Origin: an uncultured Pelagibacteraceae bacterium
GTDB lineage: Bacteria; Pseudomonadota; Alphaproteobacteria; Pelagibacterales; Pelagibacteraceae
Length of the DNA stretch: 64,000 nucleotides
Assembly: GCA_902616645.1 (NCBI GenBank)
Contig: CACMTO010000002.1
Location: 1 to 64,000, forward strand
Direction of reading: 5' to 3'
Shown here: piece by piece, positions 20,955 through 32,284 of the stretch
Layout: each line of letters begins with the position of its first letter
Position numbering within the stretch: position 1 is the stretch's first letter
The notes under the pieces: generated by a model
What the model saw: only the letters and a program-made list of their open reading frames with translations
Database searches by the model: none
What the model was told of the DNA's origin: nothing
Translations under genes and position numbers: made by a program

Positions 20955-22217
20955 ATGAAAGTTGGAATAATAGGAAGTGGTGGTAGAGAACATGCTATCT
21001 GTCACGCTTTATCAAAATCAAATAAAATAAATAAAATATACTGTTTTCCAGGAAATGCTGGCACAGAGTCTTTTGCTGAAAACATTAATATTGACATAAC
21101 TGATTTTAAGGAAATTAAGGATTATGTGCTTGATAATAAAATAGATTTAATAATAGTCGGACCCGAAAAACCTTTAGTCGAAGGTATAGTAGATTATTTA
21201 GAAAAATATAAAATCAAAGTTTTTGGACCATCTAAACTAGCATCTCAATTAGAAGGGTCTAAGATTTTTACAAAAAAATTATGTGAAAAATATAAAATAC
21301 CAACAGCATCTTTTGGAATATTTAACTCCTCTAATAAAGCTAATTTATTTTTAGATAAATGTACTTATCCAATTGTGGTCAAAGCTGACGGTCTAGCTGC
21401 AGGTAAGGGTGTTTATATTTGTGAGAACAAAATCAAAGCAACTCAAGCAGTTAATGAAATATTTGGAGGAAAATTTGGTGAAGCTAAGGAAGTTTTGGTA
21501 GAGGAATTTCTTGATGGAGAGGAAATGAGTTTTTTTATTATCTCCGATGGTAAAACTTTTAGAACTTTTGGGACAGCTCAAGATCATAAAAGAGTTCATG
21601 AGGGTGATAAGGGCAAAAATACTGGTGGTATGGGAGCTTATTCACCATCTAGATTAGAAAGCAATGAATTAAACAAAAAAATTTTAAGCAAAATAATAGT
21701 GCCAACTTTAAAAGGTTTAGAAAGCATAAATACAAATTTTAAAGGATTTTTGTATGCCGGACTTATGATAATAAATAATGAGCCTTTTTTAATTGAATAT
21801 AATGTTAGGATGGGTGATCCTGAGTGTCAAACAATTCTACCGAAGCTTAAATCTGATTTTGGAGATATAATTATATCTTCTGTAAACACAAAATTAGATA
21901 AAGCTATTATTGAGTGGTACGATCAAAAAAGTTTATGCATAGTCTTATGTTCTAAAGGATATCCTGATCAGTATCAGAATAATGTTGAAATAAAAAATCT
22001 GAAAAGAATATTTTTGGAACAAAATGAGTTTATTTTTCACGCTGGTACAATCGCAAAAAATTATAAAATTTTTTCCAACGGTGGAAGAGTACTAAATTTT
22101 GTTATCAGATCCAATGACTTAAAAAAGAGCAGAAATAAAGTAATTGAGTTAATAAATGATTTAAATTGGAATAATGGTTTTTTTAGGAAGGATATTGGGT
22201 ATAAGGTGATAAATTGA
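20955..22217 (+). CDS. purD: Phosphoribosylamine-glycine ligase
   Basis: Second enzyme of purine synthesis. ATP-grasp protein with N-terminal GSGGREHAI, GPEKPLVEG, the lysine block IVVKADGLAAGKGV, and catalytic region KNTGGMGAYSP then NVRMGDPECQ. Length 420 is standard. Its TGA overlaps the rsmD ATG by one base. Confidence 0.97.
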   Translation: MKVGIIGSGGREHAICHALSKSNKINKIYCFPGNAGTESFAENINIDITDFKEIKDYVLDNKIDLIIVGPEKPLVEGIVDYLEKYKIKVFGPSKLASQLEGSKIFTKKLCEKYKIPTASFGIFNSSNKANLFLDKCTYPIVVKADGLAAGKGVYICENKIKATQAVNEIFGGKFGEAKEVLVEEFLDGEEMSFFIISDGKTFRTFGTAQDHKRVHEGDKGKNTGGMGAYSPSRLESNELNKKILSKIIVPTLKGLESINTNFKGFLYAGLMIINNEPFLIEYNVRMGDPECQTILPKLKSDFGDIIISSVNTKLDKAIIEWYDQKSLCIVLCSKGYPDQYQNNVEIKNLKRIFLEQNEFIFHAGTIAKNYKIFSNGGRVLNFVIRSNDLKKSRNKVIELINDLNWNNGFFRKDIGYKVIN

Positions 22218-22774
22218 TGAGAATTATTAGTGGAAATTTTAAAGGAAAAAAAATTTCCCTCCCTTACGATAAATCAACAAGACCACTAAGAGATTTAGTT
22301 AAAGAGTCTTTATTCAATATTATCCAACATAACTCAAATCAAAAATTTAATTTGGTAGGTTCTAATATCCTAGATTTGTTCTCAGGTTCAGGATCATTTG
22401 GTTTAGAATGTTTTTCTAGAGGAGCTCAAAAGGTTATTTTTATTGAGAATTACAAAAAAACAATTCCGATACTAAAAAAAAATATAAAAAGTCTTAATGG
22501 AGAAAAAAATTGCAAAATAATAGAGGAAAATTGTTTTAATTACTTAAGAAATAATAATAAAAATGAAAAATTTCAAATTATTTTTATTGATCCACCATTC
22601 AAAGAAAAAAATATCAATATTCTTATTGACTTGATAAAGGAACAAAAGTTTTTAGGTGAAAACGGGATTATAATTATACATAGACACAAGAGTGATAATA
22701 CAGAAATCCCAAATAATTTAAAAATATTAGAAAATCGGTCTTATGGAATTTCAAAAATAATAATAGCCAATTAA
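22217..22774 (+). CDS. rsmD: 16S rRNA (guanine-966-N2)-methyltransferase
   Basis: Rossmann methyltransferase with N-terminal RIISGNFKGKKI, RPLRDLVKESLFNI, SAM motif LDLFSGSGSFGLECFSRGA and catalytic FIDPPFKEK. All of these are typical of RsmD (YhhF). I use the ATG at 22217, in TGATG overlap with purD. Its TAA is the reverse complement of the convergent pgi stop (shared TTAA at 22771). Confidence 0.95.
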   Translation: MRIISGNFKGKKISLPYDKSTRPLRDLVKESLFNIIQHNSNQKFNLVGSNILDLFSGSGSFGLECFSRGAQKVIFIENYKKTIPILKKNIKSLNGEKNCKIIEENCFNYLRNNNKNEKFQIIFIDPPFKEKNINILIDLIKEQKFLGENGIIIIHRHKSDNTEIPNNLKILENRSYGISKIIIAN

Positions 22775-23934
22775 AATTTAATTAATTTATCTTTTGTTGC
22801 CACTTTAATAAGCTCAACTGAGGGTTGGTTGTATGGGTTTATTTTTAGGGCTTTGCCAATCATTATTGTTTCTAAAACGAAAAAGGTGAATAACTCACCT
22901 AACGTTGCTTCATTTCTATTCTTAATTTCAAAGCTTCTAAACGGAATTTTTTTTTTTTGAAAAACTTTTTCAGTTGCTTCTTTCTGTGAATTAATTATTT
23001 TTGTAAGAGTTTTATTTTTTAAATAATTATGTGATTTTAGTATAGATTTATTATTTAATTTGTTAGATTTCTTATCGTTAAAGTTAAATATTGTAAAAAA
23101 ATTGTTTCTTGGCCCGTCAAGATAAAGTTGCATTAAACTATGATTATCCCTTGGCATTTTTGAAATCAATGGATAAATACCTTTTTGTTTTTTTCCTAAG
23201 CTTTCTCCAACTAATTGCTGATACCATAAAAAAAAATCCTCAGACTTTTGATCGTAATTTAAAATTACAGAATTATATTTTTTGTTTTTTAAAAAAAAGA
23301 TTATGTTTGAAACATTCCTTATTAATAAATTCATAAAGTTTTTATTTTTTATCAAGTTATTTAATTGTTTAAATTTTTTTTCCTCTAATCCGAGAAGACT
23401 CGCTGGTAACATGCCTACTTCTGATAAAACTGAATAACGACCACCTATATAATTATTATGATCGATTACCTCAGCTCTCATTTTATTTCCCAAAACTCTC
23501 AAATAACTATCGTTATTTTCAACAATAAAAATTTTTTTTTGGTTTTTCTTTACCAAAATATTTACATTAGATATTGTCTCGAGCGTATTACCGGATTTTG
23601 ATACTACTAAGTTTAATAAATTACTTTCACTTGATAAATTTCTCCTAGGCAATAAATTGTCAACAAATTCCACTTTTTTTTTAATTTTTAAATTTAAGAA
23701 ACTGTAAATTGCCTTAGTTCCCAAAATTGAACCTCCCATACCAATTATTCTCATTTTTGAAAATTTTTTGAATTTTTTAATTAATTTGCTCGAGAATGAA
23801 TATTTATAATCTGGAGTCATAGATTTTAGAATTTCATTTTTTTTTTGTAAAATTTCATTTAATATTTTATTTAAAGAGTGAATTTTTCTTTTTTCTTTAA
23901 AATTTCGAAAAATTATATTGTTTGATAATATCAT
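22771..23934 (-). CDS. pgi: Glucose-6-phosphate isomerase, short form
   Basis: Two SIS domains. Signature blocks are IGGRYSVLSEVGMLPA (about residues 160-175), the catalytic Glu in VGESLGKKQKG, the catalytic His in PRDNHSLMQLYLDGP, and the C-terminal NPYNQPSVELIK with the active-site lysine. At 387 residues it is much shorter than the 550-residue enterobacterial enzyme. It resembles compact bacterial Pgi forms. It interconverts glucose-6-P and fructose-6-P. It overlaps the downstream lipoprotein-like gene's stop (ATGA). Confidence 0.88.
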   Translation of the reverse strand: MILSNNIIFRNFKEKRKIHSLNKILNEILQKKNEILKSMTPDYKYSFSSKLIKKFKKFSKMRIIGMGGSILGTKAIYSFLNLKIKKKVEFVDNLLPRRNLSSESNLLNLVVSKSGNTLETISNVNILVKKNQKKIFIVENNDSYLRVLGNKMRAEVIDHNNYIGGRYSVLSEVGMLPASLLGLEEKKFKQLNNLIKNKNFMNLLIRNVSNIIFFLKNKKYNSVILNYDQKSEDFFLWYQQLVGESLGKKQKGIYPLISKMPRDNHSLMQLYLDGPRNNFFTIFNFNDKKSNKLNNKSILKSHNYLKNKTLTKIINSQKEATEKVFQKKKIPFRSFEIKNRNEATLGELFTFFVLETIMIGKALKINPYNQPSVELIKVATKDKLIKF

Positions 23935-24248
23935 TTCTTCTTAAGAATTTCTGATATAGATTTCTCTAATGTACTAGACGTGTTATCAGGTAAACTTTCT
24001 TTTGAAGAATTCCCAATTACCTCTGATAAATCAATATCTTGATCTATGTCTTTTTCATCTTCTGCAACTTTTGGTTTTGGTAATTTAGAAAATTCTGGAG
24101 GAAGTACCAGTGGATTTTTTTTTTCAATTAAAAATTCATCGTAAGATTTTTTTTTTTTCATACTTAAAGTATCTTTTACGTTTTGACATCCTGATAAAAT
24201 AATAAACATTAAAATATAAATTAAAAATTTGTTTGAATTAAATTCCAT
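23931..24248 (-). CDS. Small lipoprotein, DUF3035/BamF-like
   Basis: A 105-residue protein with a lipoprotein signal: hydrophobic stretch then lipobox IILSGC, putting the lipidated cysteine near residue 21. The segment SYDEFLIEKKNPLVLPPEFSKLP matches the DUF3035 core (PDEF...PL..PP) of the alphaproteobacterial BAM-associated lipoprotein BamF. The remainder is acidic and serine-rich. It sits directly after lspA, the signal peptidase that would process it. Assignment rests on the short core motif. Confidence 0.65.
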   Translation of the reverse strand: MEFNSNKFLIYILMFIILSGCQNVKDTLSMKKKKSYDEFLIEKKNPLVLPPEFSKLPKPKVAEDEKDIDQDIDLSEVIGNSSKESLPDNTSSTLEKSISEILKKK

Positions 24249-24741
24249 TATTAACCTTTTTTTTTGAAATAATTTCTAAAAAAATTAACCATAAAACACC
24301 TATCGTAATAAATATATCTGCAATATTAAAAATAAACCAATGAAAATTACCAATATGTAGATCTATAAAATCTGGAACTGCATTATATATTATTCTATCA
24401 TAAAAATTACCTAAAGCTCCACCTGCAATTAGTATTAAACCAATTTTCTCATATTTTTTTGTCTCAGCTCTAAATATCATAAATAATAATATAATGATTA
24501 TGATAAAAATAATTGTGGTTAGAATTTGATAAATATAATTTTCTTCAAATGATAACAATCCAAATGCTATTCCCTCGTTATAAATTAAATTGATATTTAA
24601 ATATTTAGATACAAATAAATCTGAGGATAAACTCTTTTCATTAATAGAAATCACATAAGCTTTTGAAAATCTATCAAGACCAAAGATAGACAAGATTATC
24701 AAAAAATTTATTATAAAACTTTTATTAATATATTTTAACAT
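24238..24741 (-). CDS. lspA: Lipoprotein signal peptidase (signal peptidase II)
   Basis: Four-helix membrane aspartyl protease that cleaves prolipoproteins at the lipobox. Blocks LDRFSKAYV, NEGIAFGLL, and the catalytic pair in LGNFYDRIIY and HWFIFNIADIFI are present. I use the ATG at 24741 (MLKYINK), in one-base overlap with the ileS stop (TAATG); the longer frame would extend into ileS. 167 residues. Confidence 0.95.
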   Translation of the reverse strand: MLKYINKSFIINFLIILSIFGLDRFSKAYVISINEKSLSSDLFVSKYLNINLIYNEGIAFGLLSFEENYIYQILTTIIFIIIIILLFMIFRAETKKYEKIGLILIAGGALGNFYDRIIYNAVPDFIDLHIGNFHWFIFNIADIFITIGVLWLIFLEIISKKKVNNGI

Positions 24742-27458
24742 TACTGAGAATGTCTCTCGCAAGGCTCAACACTAATTTTCCAACATACAGGGCATTTGTT
24801 ACCTGAAGCTTTTTTTGTCTCAACAAAAATATCTGATTGTCTGTCAAAATTAATATTAGTTTTTGACACAATACAAAGTTCTGATAAATCAATGCCTCCA
24901 AGTATGTCTTTATATTTTTCATTTAGTTTAATATTAAGATCTGCTTCTAAACTTGATCCGATTTCTTTACTTGCTCTTTTTTCCTCAATACTGACATTGC
25001 AAGCATCTCTGATTTTAATTAATTCTAACCATTTATCTTGAAGTCTTTGATTTTTAAATTTTTCTGGAAATTTTAAAAACTTTTCTAAATGAATACTTTT
25101 ACTGCTTTTTGAAACTAGTTGATGGATTTCCTCAGTTGTAAATGACAAAATTGGAGCAAACCATCTGAGCAAAGACTTTAACAAAATATTCAAAATTGTA
25201 ACACATGAGTTTCTTTTCTCAGAATCAATTGGGTCACAATATAAAGTATCTTTTCTTATATCAAAATAAAATGCAGATAAATCTACTGTACAAAAATTTA
25301 ATAGGTCTTTATAGAGATTGTGAAAATCATATTTTTCAAAACAAATTTTAAATTTTTCATCAAGTGTATAAACTTTATTTAGCATAAACTTTTCTAATTC
25401 AGGTAAGCTTTCGATATCAATTTTATCTAAATTAACATCCTCAAATTTATCATTTATATTTCCTAATAAGTACCTAAATGTATTTCTAATTTTACGATAT
25501 GATTCTGAATGTTGATCCAAAATCGAATAATCTATTCTTAAATCCTCTGCATAATTTGATGCTGCAACCCAAATTCTTAAAATATCAGCACCATACTTTT
25601 TAAGAATATCTTCGGGTGCTATCACATTTCCAAGAGATTTCGACATCTTTAAACCTTTTCCATCTACAACAAAACCGTGAGATAATATTGACTCGAATGG
25701 TGCTTTACCTCTTGTCCCACAAGATTCTAATAAAGAGGAATGAAACCAACCCCTGTGTTGATCAGAGCCCTCTAAATACATTGATGCAGGCCACTTAAGA
25801 TCTTTTCTTTTCTCCAATACAAAAGAGTGAGTTGATCCACTGTCAAACCAAACTTCAACAATATCGCTTAACTTTTCAAAATCTTCTGCTTTATATTTAC
25901 TACCTAAAAATTTTTGAGGATTATCTGAAAACCAACAATCTGAGCCCTCTTTTTCATAAATGTTTGCAATATTTTCAAATACTTCATCATCTATCAAAAT
26001 TTCATTAGACTTTTTATTTACAAAAATAGGAAGTGGTACACCCCACACTCTTTGTCTTGAGACACACCAATCCGGTCTTGTTTCGATCATTGATTTTAAT
26101 CTTTCTTTACCTTTACTTGGATAAAAAGTTGTATCATCTATTGCTTTAAGAGCTTTGCTTCTTAATTTATGACTTTCCATTGAAATAAACCATTGTGGCG
26201 TTGCTCTATGGACTAAAGGCGCTTTTGACCTCCATGAATGAGGATATGAATGAACTAATTCTCCATTAGAAAGAAGTTTATTTTGACCTTTTAATTTTTC
26301 AATAACAACTGGATTTGCCTTAAAGATATGTAAACCTTCAAACAAAGAAACATTTTTTGTATATTTCCCGTCATCATCAACTGTCTCAACGGCTTTTATT
26401 CCATTATTTAAACAAAGATTGAAATCATCAGGTCCATGACTTGGTGCACAATGAACAATTCCTGTTCCTTGTTCAGTGGTAACAAAACGAGCTTCTAGCA
26501 TTGGAATGTCGTAGTCGTAACCTAAATCAAAAAATGGATGTTTACATTTGGTATTTTTTAAATCTTTTCCTTTAAATTTTTTAATAATTTTAAATTCTTT
26601 TATTTCACAATCTTTTAAAACAGAATCTAATAACGCTTCTGCAATAACTATCTTTTTATTTTTAAAATTCCCCTCATCATAAATCTGAATTTTAAGATAA
26701 TCTAAGCTTTCATTATAGGCTAAGGCCTTATTAGCTGGTATTGTCCAAGGTGTTGTTGTCCATATAACAATATTAGAGTCATTAAGCTCCTCGATATTTG
26801 AGGATTTTACTGGAAAGCATGCGTAGATAGTATCCGATTTATGATCTTGATATTCAACCTCAGCATCAGCTAAAGCAGTTTTTTCTACTGTTGACCACAA
26901 AACTGGTTTAAATCCCCTATAAAGACTACCTTCTTTTAAAAATTTTCCAAGCTCTCTTACAATTTGGGCCTCTGCATCATAGCTCATTGTTGAGTAATAA
27001 TTTTCCCAATCACCTATGACACCTAATCTTTTAAACTGCTCTTTGTGAACCTCGATCCATTTTTCTGCAAATGCTCGGCATTCTTTTCTAAATTCTACAA
27101 TTGGAATATCATTTTTATTTTTTTTATCTTTTTTATATTGTTCCTCAATTTTCCACTCAATAGGTAGACCATGACAATCCCAGCCAGGTACATAGACAGA
27201 ATCTTTGCCATCCATTTGATGAAACTTTACAATTATATCCTTTAAAATTTTATTTAAAGCGGTGCCCATATGTATATTCCCATTTGCATATGGAGGTCCA
27301 TCATGAAGAATAAATTTTTCTTCTCCTTTTCTTGAATTCCTTAACTCTTTATATAAGTCAATTTTTTTCCAAAGCTCCAATATTTCTGGCTCTCTAATCG
27401 GCAAATTAGCTTTCATTGAAAAAGCTGTTTTGGGTAAATTAATTTGGTTTTTGCTCAT
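24741..27458 (-). CDS. ileS: Isoleucyl-tRNA synthetase
   Basis: Class I synthetase of 905 residues. HIGH-type motif PPYANGNIHMG near residue 57, editing domain with TTPWTIPA, KMSKS loop LKMSKSLGNVI near residue 606, anticodon-binding domain, and a C-terminal zinc finger CPVCWK...CERH. This is the bacterial-type enzyme. It lies between ribF and lspA in the common ribF-ileS-lspA order. Confidence 0.98.
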   Translation of the reverse strand: MSKNQINLPKTAFSMKANLPIREPEILELWKKIDLYKELRNSRKGEEKFILHDGPPYANGNIHMGTALNKILKDIIVKFHQMDGKDSVYVPGWDCHGLPIEWKIEEQYKKDKKNKNDIPIVEFRKECRAFAEKWIEVHKEQFKRLGVIGDWENYYSTMSYDAEAQIVRELGKFLKEGSLYRGFKPVLWSTVEKTALADAEVEYQDHKSDTIYACFPVKSSNIEELNDSNIVIWTTTPWTIPANKALAYNESLDYLKIQIYDEGNFKNKKIVIAEALLDSVLKDCEIKEFKIIKKFKGKDLKNTKCKHPFFDLGYDYDIPMLEARFVTTEQGTGIVHCAPSHGPDDFNLCLNNGIKAVETVDDDGKYTKNVSLFEGLHIFKANPVVIEKLKGQNKLLSNGELVHSYPHSWRSKAPLVHRATPQWFISMESHKLRSKALKAIDDTTFYPSKGKERLKSMIETRPDWCVSRQRVWGVPLPIFVNKKSNEILIDDEVFENIANIYEKEGSDCWFSDNPQKFLGSKYKAEDFEKLSDIVEVWFDSGSTHSFVLEKRKDLKWPASMYLEGSDQHRGWFHSSLLESCGTRGKAPFESILSHGFVVDGKGLKMSKSLGNVIAPEDILKKYGADILRIWVAASNYAEDLRIDYSILDQHSESYRKIRNTFRYLLGNINDKFEDVNLDKIDIESLPELEKFMLNKVYTLDEKFKICFEKYDFHNLYKDLLNFCTVDLSAFYFDIRKDTLYCDPIDSEKRNSCVTILNILLKSLLRWFAPILSFTTEEIHQLVSKSSKSIHLEKFLKFPEKFKNQRLQDKWLELIKIRDACNVSIEEKRASKEIGSSLEADLNIKLNEKYKDILGGIDLSELCIVSKTNINFDRQSDIFVETKKASGNKCPVCWKISVEPCERHSQ

Positions 27459-28384
27459 TTTGTTTTTTTTGCGACTAAAAGATCAACATTAATCTGTTTT
27501 TTTAATTGATTAATATTTTTGAATTTTTTTTCAGCTCTTATAAATTTTAAAAACTCAACTCTTAAATGTTTATTATATAAATTTCCAGAAAAATTAAATA
27601 AATGAACCTCTAACAATATTTTTTTTCCATTAAATGTGGGTCTGTATCCCAAATTTGCTATACCTTTCATATAATTTGAATTTTTAATTTTTTTTACTTT
27701 AACTGCATAAACACCAGGTTTTGGTAAAATGTAATCCTTAATGTCAATGTTAGCTGTAGGAAAACCAATTTTTTTTCCTAATTGTCTACCCTTTTGAACT
27801 TTACCATCAATTGACCAATTTCTTTTTAGAAGTTTATTCACTTTATTGAGTTTCCCATTCTGTAAAAATTTTCTTATTAAAGTAGATGAAATAATTTTTT
27901 TTTTAATTTTTAAAGGTTGTGGTTTGATTATTTTATATTTATGCAATTTCTCGTATTTTATTAATTCTTTTACATTACCTTCTCTATTGTTACCGAACCT
28001 AAAATTATTACTGACAAAAATAAATTTTGGACTCAGTTTTTTGCCCAAAGTCTCTTTAATAAATATAATTGATTTAGTTTTTGAGAATCCAAGATTGAAC
28101 TTCTTTGTAATAACAAAATCAACATTAAGCTTTTCTAAATTTTCAATTTTTTGACTCAAATTTGATAGTCTAAAATTTTTTAAATTTGGATTAAAAAACA
28201 TTTTAGGCATAGGCTCGAAAGTTAAAACTCCAATTTTAGATGTAAATTTTTTTTTGTATATTTTTGCTAGTTTAAACAATTTTTGATGCCCAAGATGAAG
28301 TCCATCAAAATTTCCAATTAAAATAATTGAGTTTTTATGTTTTTTTTTAATATTAAAACTATTATATAATTTCATCTTTACCAT
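27455..28384 (-). CDS. ribF: Bifunctional riboflavin kinase / FAD synthetase
   Basis: The N-terminal nucleotidyltransferase domain has GNFDGLHLGHQKLF and SSTLIRKFL. The C-terminal kinase domain has GRQLGKKIGFPTANI and LEVHLFNF. The protein makes FMN and FAD. Length 309 is normal. Two ATGs are possible: 28384, which overlaps the upstream HAD gene by 7 bases, and 28375, which leaves a 2-base gap. Confidence 0.95.
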   Translation of the reverse strand: MVKMKLYNSFNIKKKHKNSIILIGNFDGLHLGHQKLFKLAKIYKKKFTSKIGVLTFEPMPKMFFNPNLKNFRLSNLSQKIENLEKLNVDFVITKKFNLGFSKTKSIIFIKETLGKKLSPKFIFVSNNFRFGNNREGNVKELIKYEKLHKYKIIKPQPLKIKKKIISSTLIRKFLQNGKLNKVNKLLKRNWSIDGKVQKGRQLGKKIGFPTANIDIKDYILPKPGVYAVKVKKIKNSNYMKGIANLGYRPTFNGKKILLEVHLFNFSGNLYNKHLRVEFLKFIRAEKKFKNINQLKKQINVDLLVAKKTK

Positions 28385-29196
28385 TTTAATTCAGATTGAA
28401 TATAGTTACAGATTGTTTCGTAGGATTTGGCTGTTGCTTCAATTCCTTTATCTTTAATTTCATTTTTATGAATACCATTTGAAATTATTAAAGAGTCATA
28501 GTTTAAAAGATTCGCACCCTTAATATCAGTATTTAAATTATCACCCACTGAAAGAATTTTTTTACCTTTATTATTAATAGACAAATTATATACCTCTGGA
28601 TATGGTTTACCAAAATATATCACTTTACCCCCCATTTTTTCGAAAACCATCGCAACCGAACCTGCACAAAGTTCTCTTATATTTCCTCTATCAACAATCA
28701 AATCTGGATTAGTACAAATCATTTCCTTATCCAAATTTTTTTCGAATAATTCTTTATAATAATTCAAATCATTATCAAACTTTTCAAATAACCCTGTACA
28801 TAAAATATAGTCGCTATTATCAATATTTTCTGACTTCATTTTGACAAAATTACTAAACAAATCGAAATCACGTGGAGGTCCCAGATGAAAAAATTTTTTA
28901 GTAGATAAATTTTTTTTAAGATAATTTAGTGATGCTTGGCCAGATGTAAAAACATGATCTCTGATTTCTTTTTCCATCCCCATTTTTTCCAAAAAAGATT
29001 TTACAACATCATTGGGTCGAGGTGCATTTGTTAAAAGAACATACTCTTTACCTTTTTTTGATATTTCTTTTAAAACTTTAATTGCTTCCTTATGAAGGTT
29101 TATACCATTATGAATAACTCCCCACAAATCTATATAAAATAGTTGATAATTATCAACAATTGAGCAGAAACCATCTTTATCTAAATTTTTAGTCAT
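28378..29196 (-). CDS. HAD superfamily class IIA hydrolase (TIGR01459-like)
   Basis: A 272-residue NagD-like HAD phosphatase. The nucleophile motif is FYIDLWGVIHNG, with LLTNAPRP as motif II, KPYPEVYNL around the lysine, and SVGDNLNTDIKGAN as the acidic motif. This subgroup is common next to ribF in alphaproteobacteria and is a candidate FMN or sugar-phosphate phosphatase, not proven. Its promoter shares the 124-base divergent gap with groES. Confidence 0.85.
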   Translation of the reverse strand: MTKNLDKDGFCSIVDNYQLFYIDLWGVIHNGINLHKEAIKVLKEISKKGKEYVLLTNAPRPNDVVKSFLEKMGMEKEIRDHVFTSGQASLNYLKKNLSTKKFFHLGPPRDFDLFSNFVKMKSENIDNSDYILCTGLFEKFDNDLNYYKELFEKNLDKEMICTNPDLIVDRGNIRELCAGSVAMVFEKMGGKVIYFGKPYPEVYNLSINNKGKKILSVGDNLNTDIKGANLLNYDSLIISNGIHKNEIKDKGIEATAKSYETICNYIQSELKW

Positions 29197-29265
29197 TAAA
29201 ATAATCTATAACTCAAAAAATCCACAATTTCCTACCTTTTTTAATAAACTAAATTTTAAGTATAT

Positions 29266-29296
29266 CTTGAAATAGTATTACCAATCTCTATATGAA
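29266..29296 (+). promoter_or_regulatory. Candidate heat-shock (RpoH) promoter of groESL
   Basis: Ahead of groES there is CTTGAAA (29266-29272) followed, after a 17-18 base spacer, by a CTATATGAA block (29288-29296). This resembles the alphaproteobacterial RpoH form CTTG-N17/18-CYTATNT. The match is partial and AT-rich background makes chance hits easy. A clear AGGAGA ribosome site lies about 6 bases before the groES ATG. Confidence 0.45.
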
Positions 29297-29320
29297 CTCA
29301 ATATTTATATAGGAGATTAT

Positions 29321-29611
29321 ATGAAATTTAGACCGTTACACGATAGAGTTTTAATAGAAGTTTTAGATAGTAGTGAAAAAACTGCTGGTGGAATTATCAT
29401 ACCAGATACAGCTCAGGAGAAACCTCAAGAGGGTAAAGTTGTTGCTGTTGGTGGTGGTGCAAAAACTGAAGATGGAAAAAAAATTCCGATGGACGTAAAA
29501 GTTGGAGACAAAGTTTTATTTGGCAAATGGTCAGGGACTGAAGTCAAAATTGATGGTAAAGAATACAGCATAATGAAAGAGTCGGACATTATGGGTATTT
29601 CAAGTAAATAA
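29321..29611 (+). CDS. groES: Co-chaperonin GroES
   Basis: Ten-kilodalton lid of the GroEL chamber. [15 protein letters not shown] at the start, mobile-loop region [20 protein letters not shown], and the C-terminal [12 protein letters not shown] are canonical. 96 residues. It has a strong AGGAGA ribosome site, which is unusual in this window where most starts have no visible Shine-Dalgarno sequence. groEL follows after 23 bases. Confidence 0.98.
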   Translation: MKFRPLHDRVLIEVLDSSEKTAGGIIIPDTAQEKPQEGKVVAVGGGAKTEDGKKIPMDVKVGDKVLFGKWSGTEVKIDGKEYSIMKESDIMGISSK

Positions 29612-29616
29612 TATAA

Positions 29617-31296
<1,680 letters not shown>

Positions 31297-31323
31297 TACC
31301 CTAAGCTTATTCTAAAAAATTTT

Positions 31324-31353
31324 AAAAGGGCAGTTCTAACTGCCCTTTTTTTT
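31324..31353. terminator. Bidirectional intrinsic terminator between groEL and recR
   Basis: A perfect 12-bp inverted repeat, AAAAGGGCAGTT and AACTGCCCTTTT, with a two-base loop, followed by T's on the plus strand and preceded by A's. It ends groESL on the plus strand. It also overlaps the recR stop codon, so it could serve the leftward transcript. It is the clearest terminator in the window. Confidence 0.92.
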
Positions 31354-31963
31354 AACTGGAATTTGAGTTTAATCTAGACCTATTTTTAAATGCTGAAAAT
31401 AACGTACCATCATCTAAGCTTTCAATTTCTCCTCCAACGGGTAATCCTTGTGCAAGTTTTGTAATTTTCACATCAGTTTTCCTTAAACTTTCTTGGATGT
31501 AGTATGCAGTTGTTTGTCCTTCTACTGTTGCACTTGTGGCTAAAATAACTTCTTCAATCTTGTCTCTGTTCACTCTTTCGACGAGTGAATTAATCAATAA
31601 ATTTTCCTTTCTTTGGCCTACAGAGGATAAAGTTCCACCCAAAATATGAAAATATCCCTGAAAAATATTAGAGTTTTCTATTGACCATTGATCAGCTATA
31701 TCCTCTACGACACATATCTTTTTGAATTTTTCTTTTGTATTTTCACAATTTGAACATTTAGATAATTTTGATTTTAATGATCCGCAAAAACTACATCTTG
31801 TGACATTTTTGTAAACATGAACTAAAGAGTTGGCAATCGGTTTTACAAGTTCATCCTTATTATTAATCAGTTTTAAAACAATTCTTTTTGCAGATTTAGG
31901 TCCTAGGCCTGGTAATCTGGAAATTAATTTTATCAATTCCTCTATCTCATTAATATCTCTCAT
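31352..31963 (-). CDS. recR: Recombination mediator RecR
   Basis: Acts with RecF/RecO to load RecA on gaps. An N-terminal helix-hairpin-helix (LPGLGPKSAKRIV) is followed by a C4 zinc finger (CSFCGSLKSKLSKCSNC) and a Toprim domain (VVEDIADQWSIE, LATSATVEGQTTAYYI). Length 203 is standard. The order dnaX-ybaB-recR is conserved across bacteria. Confidence 0.97.
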   Translation of the reverse strand: MRDINEIEELIKLISRLPGLGPKSAKRIVLKLINNKDELVKPIANSLVHVYKNVTRCSFCGSLKSKLSKCSNCENTKEKFKKICVVEDIADQWSIENSNIFQGYFHILGGTLSSVGQRKENLLINSLVERVNRDKIEEVILATSATVEGQTTAYYIQESLRKTDVKITKLAQGLPVGGEIESLDDGTLFSAFKNRSRLNSNSS

Positions 31964-31966
31964 TTA

Positions 31967-32284
31967 TTAAAATGGCCACTTAAAACCTGGAATTCCAAAA
32001 CCACCTGTTGCTTTTGAAATTTCTTCGTTGGTTTTATTTTTAAGTTGAGTTTTAGCGTTATTGTGCGCTGCAATAATTAAGTCCTCAATTATAGATTTTT
32101 GCTCATTTAATAATTCATCAGAAATCTCAATTTTTTGCATCTCACCATTTCCATCTAAAATTACTTTAACAGAATTTGAACCAGAAATACCCTCAACTTT
32201 TATTTTTTTAATGTTCTCTTGGCTTTCTTTCATTTTCGCCTCTAGCTCTTTTGCTTTATCTAAAATTTTACTAAAATCAGTCAT
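31967..32284 (-). CDS. ybaB: YbaB/EbfC nucleoid-associated protein
   Basis: Small DNA-binding protein of 105 residues starting MTDFSKILDKAKELEAKM. It has the conserved central VKVILDGNGEMQKIEI and C-terminal TGGFGIPGFKWPF. I choose the ATG at 32284, overlapping the dnaX stop by 8 bases; the longer frame from 32323 lies inside dnaX. Confidence 0.93.
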   Translation of the reverse strand: MTDFSKILDKAKELEAKMKESQENIKKIKVEGISGSNSVKVILDGNGEMQKIEISDELLNEQKSIIEDLIIAAHNNAKTQLKNKTNEEISKATGGFGIPGFKWPF

